Shown piece by piece: positions 1-5,677 of a stretch of DNA of 6,260 bases; position 1 is the stretch's first letter; each line of letters opens with the position of its first letter. This DNA is from an uncultured Gammaproteobacteria bacterium (GTDB lineage: Bacteria > Pseudomonadota > Gammaproteobacteria > Pseudomonadales > Pseudohongiellaceae), in assembly GCA_903926285.1 (NCBI GenBank), contig CAIYIP010000107.1, positions 1-6,260 on the forward strand, in the 5' to 3' direction. The position numbers and the translations under genes are program-made. A model generated the notes under the pieces. That model was not told the origin of the DNA. It did not search any database and worked only from the letters and a program-made list of their open reading frames with translations.

Positions 1-127
1 CACGGATCAGCAGCAGCAGATAAACATCCTGCGTCTGGAAATCAAATTTTTGAAAGAAAAATTTGGTATGTTGGAAGAGAAAGTAGAAATGGGGCCGCAG
101 CAGGATGAACGGCCCCCGCACTATTAG
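1..127 (+). CDS. slyX: SlyX-family protein, C-terminal part (5' end outside window)
   Basis: Only the last 41 codons are visible, in the frame whose first full codon begins at 2, ending at TAG 125-127. The peptide has a heptad-like stretch of alternating hydrophobic and charged residues (LRLEIKFLKEKFGMLEEKV, visible residues 10-28), fitting a coiled coil, then a short Gln/Pro-rich tail ending in PPHY. Known of the family: SlyX proteins are about 70 residues, almost entirely coiled coil, and end in a conserved PPHY-type motif; their molecular role is not established. The identification rests on the coiled coil plus this terminal motif, so it is good but not certain because the N-terminal half is missing. 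The gene converges on the minus-strand cold-shock gene, with 94 bp between the two stop codons. Confidence 0.75.
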   Translation, partial: TDQQQQINILRLEIKFLKEKFGMLEEKVEMGPQQDERPPHY

Positions 128-152
128 GTGCAAATGCCGGATAGTGCGGGGG
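113..152. repeat. Perfect 12-bp inverted repeat straddling the slyX stop codon
   Basis: CCCCCGCACTAT (113-124) is the exact reverse complement of ATAGTGCGGGGG (141-152), with a 16-nt loop (125-140) that begins with the TAG stop of slyX. The left arm therefore also encodes the last residues of slyX. The stem is strong and GC-rich at its base. There is no T-tract on either side, so it is not a canonical intrinsic terminator. It lies between two convergent genes and may stabilise 3' ends or assist termination in either direction. The structure is seen directly; the function is inferred. Confidence 0.6.
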
Positions 153-221
153 TAGATCGATTGCGGCGCAATTGCAAAGCGATTGAAACGCGTTTGTAAG
201 GAGCGCGGTGATCAAGCGCCG

Positions 222-662
222 CTATTTCAACGCGATAACATCTTCAGCTTGCAGGCCTTTGCTGCCTTCAGTAACGGCAAACTCGACTTTCTGGCCCTCC
301 CGCAGGATGCGATGGCCATCGCCTGAGATTGAGCGGAAATGGACAAAAATATCTTCGCCATTTTCACGTGTGATAAAACCAAAACCCTTGCTGGAACTGA
401 ACCATTTTACACTGCCCGTTTCCTTGGGGCCGAGTTTGCCGGCAGCAGGTGCCGCAGCTCGGGCTTGCTGTTTCTTTGCGCGTTTACGCAAAAAAGTTGC
501 TTTGGTATTGGTAAGAAACAAAGTGATTATTGCTGCCAGGAGGGCAATGGCGAAATAAGCTATCGGGTGGGGGAGTTGAGTGGAGGAAAGTTCAATCAGA
601 TAAGCGAATAAGGCAAGGATGGAGGCTGTGAAAAATGCAGCCATACAGTTTTTTACGTTCAT
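222..662 (-). CDS. Membrane-anchored cold-shock domain protein (two N-terminal TM helices + C-terminal CSD)
   Basis: The product is 146 residues. Residues about 6-25 and 34-51 are strongly hydrophobic and look like two membrane helices. A basic linker follows (RKRAKK, 59-64), then an Ala/Pro-rich spacer (66-78). Residues 81-146 form a cold-shock domain: VKWF at 85-88, RNP1-like SKGFGFI at 91-97 and RNP2-like DIFVHF at 104-109, with aromatic residues in the expected nucleic-acid-binding positions. Cold-shock domains are OB folds that bind single-stranded RNA or DNA; a free bacterial Csp is about 70 residues, so here the domain is the C-terminal half of a membrane protein. With a short loop between the helices, both termini probably face the cytoplasm, placing the domain on RNA near the inner membrane (inference). 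The start ATG (complement of 660-662) is preceded by GAG at 670-672, seven bases away. Codon usage looks ordinary. The domain is confident; the specific role is unknown. Confidence 0.88.
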   Translation of the reverse strand: MNVKNCMAAFFTASILALFAYLIELSSTQLPHPIAYFAIALLAAIITLFLTNTKATFLRKRAKKQQARAAAPAAGKLGPKETGSVKWFSSSKGFGFITRENGEDIFVHFRSISGDGHRILREGQKVEFAVTEGSKGLQAEDVIALK

Positions 663-715
663 GTGGATGCTCTTTTTTAATTATTTATTGTTTTTGTTTT
701 TTTGTAGGCCGCATT

Positions 716-754
716 TTTTGCAAACAGCTTTTGCAAACAGCTTTTGCAGATCGC
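716..754. repeat. 13-bp tandem repeat, two exact copies plus a degenerate third
   Basis: TTTTGCAAACAGC occurs at 716-728 and again exactly at 729-741. A third copy, TTTTGCAGATCGC (742-754), matches at 10 of 13 positions. The unit is longer than one helical turn. It lies 54-92 bp upstream of the cold-shock gene start, in the region where its promoter or leader should be. It could be a regulator-binding array or simply slippage in AT-rich DNA. Confidence 0.7.
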
Positions 755-907
755 TATTTTACAAATTACTGCGGCTTACTGTGCCCTGGACCCGTCTCTA
801 ATCTCTAACTACAGGCGGCGCCATACTAACACTAATATTCCAGCGGATTAAATGTCTCTTTGGTGCTGTAAGCAGCATAACTGCTTCTAAAAGTCAGAAG
901 CTCGATG

Positions 908-939
908 TTGGCAATTGAACAACGATTCTGGGCTACAAT
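908..939 (+). promoter_or_regulatory. Tentative efpL promoter
   Basis: TACAAT at 934-939 is a good -10 hexamer, located 34 bp before the efpL start codon. The best -35-like hexamer upstream is TTGGCA at 908-913, but the spacing is 20 bp, longer than the preferred 16-18. The position is right for a short leader; the match is weak, so this is a guess pending transcript-start data. Confidence 0.3.
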
Positions 940-963
940 CCGCAGCGGTTTTGTCTCAAGTAC

Positions 964-968
964 GGGAG
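964..968 (+). promoter_or_regulatory. Ribosome binding site that fixes the efpL start
   Basis: GGGAG at 964-968 sits five bases before ATG 974. This supports 974 over the upstream in-frame ATG at 905, which would add 23 residues not found in the EF-P/YeiP family and has no comparable site. Confidence 0.65.
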
Positions 969-973
969 TTTTT

Positions 974-1540
974 ATGCCTAAAGCGAGTGAATTAAAAAAC
1001 GGAATGGTCATCGATATCGACGGTATCCCACACATCGTCAAACAGCTTGAGGCCAAAAGCCCTTCAGCGCGGGGGGCGGCTACCCTGTACAAGATTCGTT
1101 ATACCAACATGCAGACAGGGCAAAAGCTGGATGAGTCCTACAAGGGTGACGACATGCTCAAGGAGGCCGACTGCGAGCGGGTACCAGTGCAGTATTCGTA
1201 TCAGGAAGGCGACAACTGGATTTTCATGAACACGGATGACTACTCCCAGTATGAACTGGCTGCAGAAGACATCGAGGATGTCACGCCGTTCATCACCGAA
1301 AGCCTCGAAGGCATGAATGCGCTGATCATGGATGGTAAACCTCTGACCATCATGCTGCCGCCCGCGGTGGAACTGGAAATTGTCGAAACCGTTCCGTCGA
1401 TGCGCGGAGCCTCCGCCACGAGCCGGACCAAACCGGCAAAATTAAGCACCGGTCTGGAGGTGCAGGTGCCTGAATATCTGGAGCAGGGGGAAATCGTCAA
1501 GGTGAGTACCACCACCGGGAAATACATGTCACGAGCGTGA
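974..1540 (+). CDS. efpL: Elongation factor P-like protein (YeiP/EfpL)
   Basis: The product is 188 residues, close to the E. coli YeiP length of about 190. EF-P proteins bind the ribosome next to the P-site tRNA and rescue stalls at consecutive prolines. Three domains fit the family: an N-terminal KOW-like domain (about 3-60), a central OB domain (about 66-125) and a C-terminal OB domain (about 130-186). The C-terminal signature is present: K153-x-A155-x4-G160, V165-P166, then L169 and G172. The decisive feature is the tip loop SPSARGAATLYK (29-40), with Arg33 where classical EF-P has a modifiable lysine. This SP-x-ARGAA loop is characteristic of the YeiP/EfpL branch, described as active without the EpmA/B/C lysine modification. 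The start at 974 gives the family-typical MPKA-x-E-x-K-x-GM N-terminus and a good ribosome site. The gene has no operon partner. Alternative: another EF-P paralogue, but the loop strongly favours EfpL. Confidence 0.93.
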   Translation: MPKASELKNGMVIDIDGIPHIVKQLEAKSPSARGAATLYKIRYTNMQTGQKLDESYKGDDMLKEADCERVPVQYSYQEGDNWIFMNTDDYSQYELAAEDIEDVTPFITESLEGMNALIMDGKPLTIMLPPAVELEIVETVPSMRGASATSRTKPAKLSTGLEVQVPEYLEQGEIVKVSTTTGKYMSRA

Positions 1541-1824
1541 TGGTCATGTGTTGATGTTTCCGCCTCGGGTCAAGTTTGCGCCAGTACAGAGGCCTTATAT
1601 TTCCAGTACCCGACAAGTGGGCGATCGGGCGCGATCCGTCCGCGGACCCACAGAAGTTCTCCAGTGCGGGCCGACCTCGACACTGATCGTCATGGCGGCT
1701 GCATAGGTGCGGTGAGCCATACTTACAGTACCAAAGATAGCGCGGTTGATGCTGTGACAAAGGCGGTCTCATCAAAATAGTTATTCCAAATCGTACACAA
1801 TAGACTGATCCACCTTTACCGAAT

Positions 1825-1849
1825 CTGCATTATGCGTCAGTGAATGCAG
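1825..1849. repeat. Inverted repeat, 7-bp arms
   Basis: CTGCATT (1825-1831) is the exact reverse complement of AATGCAG (1843-1849), separated by 11 bases. There is no T-tract on either side, so a terminator is unlikely. Function unknown; chance is possible at this arm length. Confidence 0.4.
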
Positions 1850-1977
1850 CTTCCACTGCGTTCACGGCCACCCCTTCTGCCAATAATTTGTCACGTTCCC
1901 GAACAGAACGGTTTGGTACTGTCTGATAATTTCTGCGGATAATTTTTGACTTGACGTCACGGAGAGATTAGCTTCTG

Positions 1978-1991
1978 GTCATGATCATGAC
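1978..1991. promoter_or_regulatory. 14-bp perfect palindrome, candidate operator upstream of the receptor
   Basis: GTCATGATCATGAC reads identically on both strands. It lies 177 bp upstream of the receptor start, just after two TTGAC -35-like motifs (1946-1950, 1951-1955). A promoter using the first of these would begin transcription near or inside the palindrome, a typical operator position. Perfect dyads of this length are often sites for dimeric helix-turn-helix regulators. The palindrome is seen; the regulatory role is inferred. Confidence 0.4.
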
Positions 1992-2065
1992 GGCCCAGTC
2001 CAGAATTGATCTGTACACTGCACTTAAAAACGAGGGCCCTGAAGTCGGCCCGTGTTGCTCACGCT

Positions 2066-2075
2066 TGTCCGGACA
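2066..2075. repeat. 10-bp palindrome TGTCCGGACA
   Basis: A perfect dyad about 94 bp upstream of the receptor start, flanked on each side by ACGCTT (2061-2066 and 2075-2080), giving a small direct repeat around it. It could be a second regulator site for the receptor gene, but its short length means chance cannot be excluded. Confidence 0.25.
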
Positions 2076-2156
2076 CGCTTTTCCATAGACAAGTAAGGGC
2101 TCCCTAACCTGTAACGCTAGAGAATAAATCATGGCCATCTGAATGGTCCTATAAAT

Positions 2157-2161
2157 GGGGG
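2157..2161 (+). promoter_or_regulatory. Ribosome binding site of the receptor gene
   Basis: A GGGGG run at 2157-2161 lies seven bases before ATG 2169. A second in-frame ATG at 2175 is possible, but the spacing favours 2169. Either choice leaves the signal peptide intact. Confidence 0.5.
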
Positions 2162-2168
2162 TATAGCA

Positions 2169-5100
2169 ATGAAAATGGCTCAATTGACGCATTACAAAAG
2201 AAAGTCGCTCTGTCTCAAGCTGAAGTCACTCACAATCCCGGTCGCTGCGGCCAGCGCGGTATTTACACTCGGTGCCAACACTTCCCTCGGACAAGCCCCG
2301 AACAGCGGCGGCGTGGAAGAAATCCAGATTACTGGCAGCCGCATTGTCACGTCGGGCATGACTTCGCCCGTGCCGATCACTGTCCTCACCAGCCAGGAGC
2401 TGTTTGACTTTGAACCGGGCAGCACAGTTTCGCAGCAGCTGGATGCACTGCCGCAATTCGCCAACAATGGTTCACCGCAGCGTGGCGCCGGTGGTAATGC
2501 AGTCGTGGGTGGGGGCGGCCCGGGAGCGCTCAACCTGCGCGGCCTGAACGTGGCCACCACGGAAGCCGGCATTTCGCGCACACTTACGCTCTTTAACGGT
2601 GCCCGCGTGGTACCCACTGACAAACGCAACACCGTTAACGTCGACCTCTTTCCGACAGCGCTGATGCGCACCGTGGACGTAGTGACCGGCGGAGCCTCGG
2701 CCGCTTACGGTGCAGACGCTTTGGGCGGCGTGGTCAACTTCGTGCTTGACCGCGAATTCGAGGGCCTGAAAATCAGCACCGGGGTCGGCATGCAGGAGTA
2801 CGAACGTGTGGGCAAGCAATATGAGTTCTCTATTGCTGGCGGCAAACAGCTCACCGATCGGCTGCATGTGGTCGGATCACTCGAAGGCCGCCATGTGGAC
2901 GAACTGGAGGCCGACCGCAATCGCTGGGAAAGCACGCGCCAGCAATGGGGCTATATCACCAATCCGGCATGGGCAGCCGCTGCCGCCCTGCCAGCAGGTA
3001 ACCCCGGCAGGTGTGTTGCCGCCACTCCATGCGCTGCAGGTCCACAGCGTCTGAGCTCGACGAATGTGGTGACTAACAACGACTCGCCCACGGGCCTCAT
3101 TCGTGGCACTGGCACTACGCTGGACTGGATGCAATTCAGCATGGACGGCAAAAGTCTTGTGCCCTTCAACCTGGGTTCGATGGCTGCGCTGCCCGGTGTC
3201 GTTGGCAGCACCGCCACTATAGTAGGAGGTCCGGAAACGGAAACCGCTTTCAACACCACCGGCGGTGGCCCTACAGGGCAGGAGTCAGTCAGCCGTTCAA
3301 GCTTTGGTGCCGTCAAGTACGACTTTACGGACACCTTAAGTGCAGACATGTACGTCATGGTGGGGCGTACCGAATCGAATGACACCTCCGACAACGCCAA
3401 CTTCAGTTTAAGCACAAACTTCGCACCGCTGATTGCAGTGGACAACTACTACTTGCCGGAAGCAGTGAAGTCGGTCATGCGCGCGCGCAACCTGACCCAG
3501 ATATCACTCCACAAACGTTCTGCGCAGTTCGACGGTAGACCGGAACTTGGCTCCAACCGCCGTGCCGACAACATCTATACACAGTGGCAGTACAGCCTTG
3601 GTGTCGATTGGGAGTTCCTGCCGGAATGGAATATGCGCGCCTCCTGGCAGCAAGGCGAGTCCAAGCGCAATTCCCAGACCTTCGACCTGTTGCAGGTGGA
3701 CCGTGCGTATCTTGGCATGGACGTCGTGGCGCATCCCACCACGGGTCAGCCAGTCTGCCGCGTGAATCTGTTCAATCCCACAGCGGCCCAGCTCGCAGCA
3801 TCAGTAGTTGGCAGGACGTCAAAGCGGCCCTTAAACCCCAATCTCCCCGCAGGGACGCCTGGCAACTACCCACCACTGACCTCACCGGTGGAACCCGAGG
3901 CGATCACCAGCTGCAAGCCCTACAATATCTTTGGCAGCGGCAATATGAGCCAGGAGGTAATTGACTGGGTCGGCACCGACAAATTCCTCGTGGGCTACAC
4001 CAATCAGGACTTCGCGGAAATGCTGGTGACTGGAGACCTGTTTGAGGGCTGGGGTGCCGGCGCCATTGGGTTTGCGGGTGGTCTGACATGGCGCGACCAG
4101 CAGATCAGCAATAACACGCTGCCGGAAGCCACCGACTTCCTGGGGCCGCCCTTCAATGCACCTACCCTCGGCATCCGCGGCATTCCGGCCGCCATTTCGA
4201 CGGGCGGTCCCAACCTGAACCTCAACTCCACCGCGCTGGTGTTCAATGGCCAGACCGACGTATGGGAATGGTTTGCAGAAACCAACATTCCAGTATGGCG
4301 ATTCAGCAACGGGCAGCGCATCGTGACGGACTTCGCCGCCAGGCGCTCAAGCTACGACCGCAGTGGCTATATCAACAGCTGGAAAGCCGGCATCGATCTG
4401 GAGGTGACGGAAGATCTGCGTGTTCGTATCACGCGCTCCCAGGACGTGCGCGAGCCGAGTTTCCAGGAGTTGTTCGACGCGCAAGTTTCCGGCGCCACCA
4501 TCAACGACCCAACGCGCAGCGGCGAGACCTATGGCATCTCGCAGACACGCGGCGGCAACCCCAACCTGCGGCCTGAAAAGGCGAAGACCAACACCGCCGG
4601 CCTCGTTTATCAGCCCTCCTTTGCCAATTGGATCGAGGGTCTCTCGCTCTCAGTGGACTGGTATGACGTTAACATCGGCGACGCCGTGGCCCAACTGGGT
4701 ACACAGCGCCTGGTGGATCTGTGCTACCAGGGCAACCAGGAAAGCTGCTCGGTGATCCAGCGGGGCGGCGATGGTCGCGTGACGATGATCCTTGATGGCT
4801 TCCTTAACATAGCCGGAGCCCGCGCCCGCGGCGTCGACACGGAACTCACCTGGCGCCGCGATGTGGACTTCCTGTCCAACCGGGCCGAGTCGTTCAGCAT
4901 GCGCTGGATAACCGGTCTGACCTCCGAGCGCAGCGACACACCTTTTGCTGGTGCCAAGTTGGACAGAGCGGGAGGCGTGGGAATACCGGAAATCAGCAGC
5001 AGTCTGACCTTGGACTACCGGGTTGACGACTGGGCCCTCCAGTTGTCGAGCCGCTACGTGGACGGAGTCAAGAGAGACATCACCTGGGTGGAAGGTGTCC

Positions 5101-5306
5101 AGGTGGATGACAACACCATCGCCTCAATGACCTGGTTTAACGGCCGCGTCAGCTACCGCGGTGAAATGGAGAGCGGTAGTACCTGGACCGTTGGCTTCAA
5201 CGTCCAGAACCTCTTCGACAAGACGCCCCCGCTGTTCGGCACGACCAACAACAACTACGACCAATACGGCAGGCGCTACAACCTCAGCGCCAACTTCAAC
5301 TGGTAA
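2169..5306 (+). CDS. TonB-dependent outer-membrane receptor (substrate unknown)
   Basis: A complete 1045-residue protein. Residues 1-43 look like a Sec signal peptide: a basic N-region (to K19), a hydrophobic core (about 20-36) and a likely cut after GQA (43). The mature N-terminus carries VEEIQITGSRI (49-59), the TonB-box-like segment common in proteobacterial receptors. The plug domain follows (about 65-196): VPITVLTSQEL, the LNLRGLN strand (121-127), the VDVVTGGASAAYGADALGGVVNF region (169-191). The rest is a 22-strand-type barrel with long loops; late motifs such as VREPSFQELFD (760-770), GNPNLRPEKA (796-805), NIAGARARGVDTEL (880-893) and NLFD (1014-1017) are typical. The barrel ends NFNW, an aromatic terminus with Trp instead of the commoner Phe. 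Six cysteines in the mature chain form plausible loop pairs (282/288, 530/582, 852/860). Such receptors import siderophores, cobalamin, glycans or other large solutes using TonB-ExbBD energy. No neighbouring gene reveals the substrate, and its length is at the upper end for the superfamily. The gene is probably monocistronic, with its own terminator. Confidence 0.95.
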   Translation: MKMAQLTHYKRKSLCLKLKSLTIPVAAASAVFTLGANTSLGQAPNSGGVEEIQITGSRIVTSGMTSPVPITVLTSQELFDFEPGSTVSQQLDALPQFANNGSPQRGAGGNAVVGGGGPGALNLRGLNVATTEAGISRTLTLFNGARVVPTDKRNTVNVDLFPTALMRTVDVVTGGASAAYGADALGGVVNFVLDREFEGLKISTGVGMQEYERVGKQYEFSIAGGKQLTDRLHVVGSLEGRHVDELEADRNRWESTRQQWGYITNPAWAAAAALPAGNPGRCVAATPCAAGPQRLSSTNVVTNNDSPTGLIRGTGTTLDWMQFSMDGKSLVPFNLGSMAALPGVVGSTATIVGGPETETAFNTTGGGPTGQESVSRSSFGAVKYDFTDTLSADMYVMVGRTESNDTSDNANFSLSTNFAPLIAVDNYYLPEAVKSVMRARNLTQISLHKRSAQFDGRPELGSNRRADNIYTQWQYSLGVDWEFLPEWNMRASWQQGESKRNSQTFDLLQVDRAYLGMDVVAHPTTGQPVCRVNLFNPTAAQLAASVVGRTSKRPLNPNLPAGTPGNYPPLTSPVEPEAITSCKPYNIFGSGNMSQEVIDWVGTDKFLVGYTNQDFAEMLVTGDLFEGWGAGAIGFAGGLTWRDQQISNNTLPEATDFLGPPFNAPTLGIRGIPAAISTGGPNLNLNSTALVFNGQTDVWEWFAETNIPVWRFSNGQRIVTDFAARRSSYDRSGYINSWKAGIDLEVTEDLRVRITRSQDVREPSFQELFDAQVSGATINDPTRSGETYGISQTRGGNPNLRPEKAKTNTAGLVYQPSFANWIEGLSLSVDWYDVNIGDAVAQLGTQRLVDLCYQGNQESCSVIQRGGDGRVTMILDGFLNIAGARARGVDTELTWRRDVDFLSNRAESFSMRWITGLTSERSDTPFAGAKLDRAGGVGIPEISSSLTLDYRVDDWALQLSSRYVDGVKRDITWVEGVQVDDNTIASMTWFNGRVSYRGEMESGSTWTVGFNVQNLFDKTPPLFGTTNNNYDQYGRRYNLSANFNW

Positions 5307-5317
5307 GGCCATCTTGG

Positions 5318-5345
5318 AAGGCCCGGTTTCCTGCCGGGCCTTTTT
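5318..5345 (+). terminator. Intrinsic terminator of the receptor gene
   Basis: AAGGCCCGG (5318-5326) pairs perfectly with CCGGGCCTT (5334-5342) around a 7-nt loop, and the stem runs into five T residues (5341-5345). It begins 11 bases after the receptor stop codon. This is a textbook Rho-independent terminator for plus-strand transcription; the minus strand lacks a T-tract after the stem. Confidence 0.92.
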
Positions 5346-5390
5346 GGCCAGCCTGACGAAGCTTTCGATCTCGGCCACGGAATATGCGGC

Positions 5391-5615
5391 CTATTTGGAA
5401 TTACGGCTCAGCTGCACCGCATCGCCAAAGGATGCCAAGGCACCAGTCGTGCGATCTATGGCTATGTTCCAGCCGCTTGTGATGCCGCTGATCTGGTTTC
5501 CGCGGAACCATTCTATTGCGCGCTGCTGATTGGACAGCGACATTTCGCCTTCAAAGTAGGCCAGTTAGTTGTTGCTGCTCAGTGAGCGGATCAGATCGAT
5601 TTCCAGGACGGTCAT
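5391..5615 (-). pseudogene. Interrupted small reading frame downstream of the nuclease (unknown family)
   Basis: Reading from ATG (complement of 5613-5615), the frame gives MTVLEIDLIRSLSSNN, then TAA (complement of 5565-5567). It continues in the same frame through LAYFEGE into a 50-residue ORF beginning at ATG 5541-5543 and ending at TAG 5391-5393. That ORF contains QQRAIEWFRGNQISGITSGW and ends in GDAVQLSRNSK. Past the TAG the frame again reads plausibly (AAYSVAEIESFVRLAKKA) towards the receptor terminator. Both stops could come from a single C-to-T change in a glutamine codon (CAA, CAG), which suggests a decayed gene. Alternatively, 5391-5543 alone is a real 50-residue protein: GAAGG lies four bases before its ATG. 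I do not recognise the family. It lies downstream of the HNH nuclease on the same strand, with 62 bp between the nuclease stop and the first ATG, but no functional link can be shown. Confidence 0.4.
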
Positions 5616-5677
5616 CCTTGTCGGGTTGGGGGATGATGCGGCGCAAACCCATATTGGAGCGCGCGTGTTGACAGGCC

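Larger units (their letters stand above)
663..973. other. Divergent AT-rich intergenic region between the cold-shock gene and efpL
   Basis: This 311-bp stretch has no convincing gene. Both flanking genes read outward, so it should contain their promoters. The part next to the cold-shock gene (about 663-707) is almost all T on the plus strand, so that transcript would have an A-rich, nearly unstructured leader. It also holds a 13-bp tandem repeat (716-754) and a small hairpin, AAGCAG (870-875) paired with CTGCTT (881-886) around a 5-nt loop. I could not find a good minus-strand -35/-10 pair; the nearest -10-like element is TAAAAT on the minus strand, complement of ATTTTA in 756-761, without a matching -35. 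Confidence 0.6.
1541..2168. other. Long intergenic region between efpL and the receptor gene
   Basis: These 628 bp carry no gene I can support. Contents seen: small GC palindromes (GTCCGCGGAC at 1638-1647), an inverted repeat with 7-bp arms (1825-1831 and 1843-1849), TTGAC repeated at 1946-1950 and 1951-1955, a 14-bp palindrome (1978-1991) and another palindrome TGTCCGGACA (2066-2075). No T-tract terminator follows efpL. On the minus strand, 1830-1967 is a stop-bounded 45-codon stretch without an ATG whose translation (for example RERDKLLAEGVAVNAVEAAF) looks protein-like, so part of the region may be a decayed gene. The right half should contain the receptor promoter, but no clear -35/-10 pair stands out. 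Confidence 0.5.

Noticed and set aside
208..611. Plus-strand ORFs across the cold-shock gene (116 and 90 codons).
   Set aside because: They lie antisense to an unmistakable cold-shock domain and show no family features.
716..754. Tandem 13-bp repeats as a CRISPR or iteron origin.
   Set aside because: The units are contiguous without spacers and too short for CRISPR; there is no replication gene or DnaA-like context for iterons.
905..973. Upstream in-frame ATG at 905 as the efpL start.
   Set aside because: It adds 23 residues absent from the family, lacks a ribosome site, and overlaps the likely promoter; ATG 974 has GGGAG at the right distance.
1497..1775. Minus-strand ORF of 92 codons overlapping the efpL end.
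   Set aside because: Its composition is biased to Arg, His, Pro and Trp with no domain, no ribosome site, and part of it is antisense to efpL.
1541..1780. The efpL frame stays open for 79 codons after its TGA stop, suggesting readthrough or a longer protein.
   Set aside because: EfpL already ends at the family's usual C-terminus (KYMSRA), and the downstream translation (rich in Ser, Arg and Thr) resembles no known domain. An open run of this length is not rare in GC-rich DNA.
2192..2867. Long minus-strand ORFs inside the receptor gene.
   Set aside because: They are antisense shadows of a strongly coding GC-rich frame; translations are low-complexity Ser/Arg/Ala-rich with no recognisable domain.
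5551..5652. Alternative minus-strand frame (MGLRRIIPQPDK...) between the nuclease and the small frame, possibly joined by frameshift to the 50-residue ORF.
   Set aside because: It is possible but needs an indel, whereas the other frame needs only a stop substitution; neither part is recognisable.
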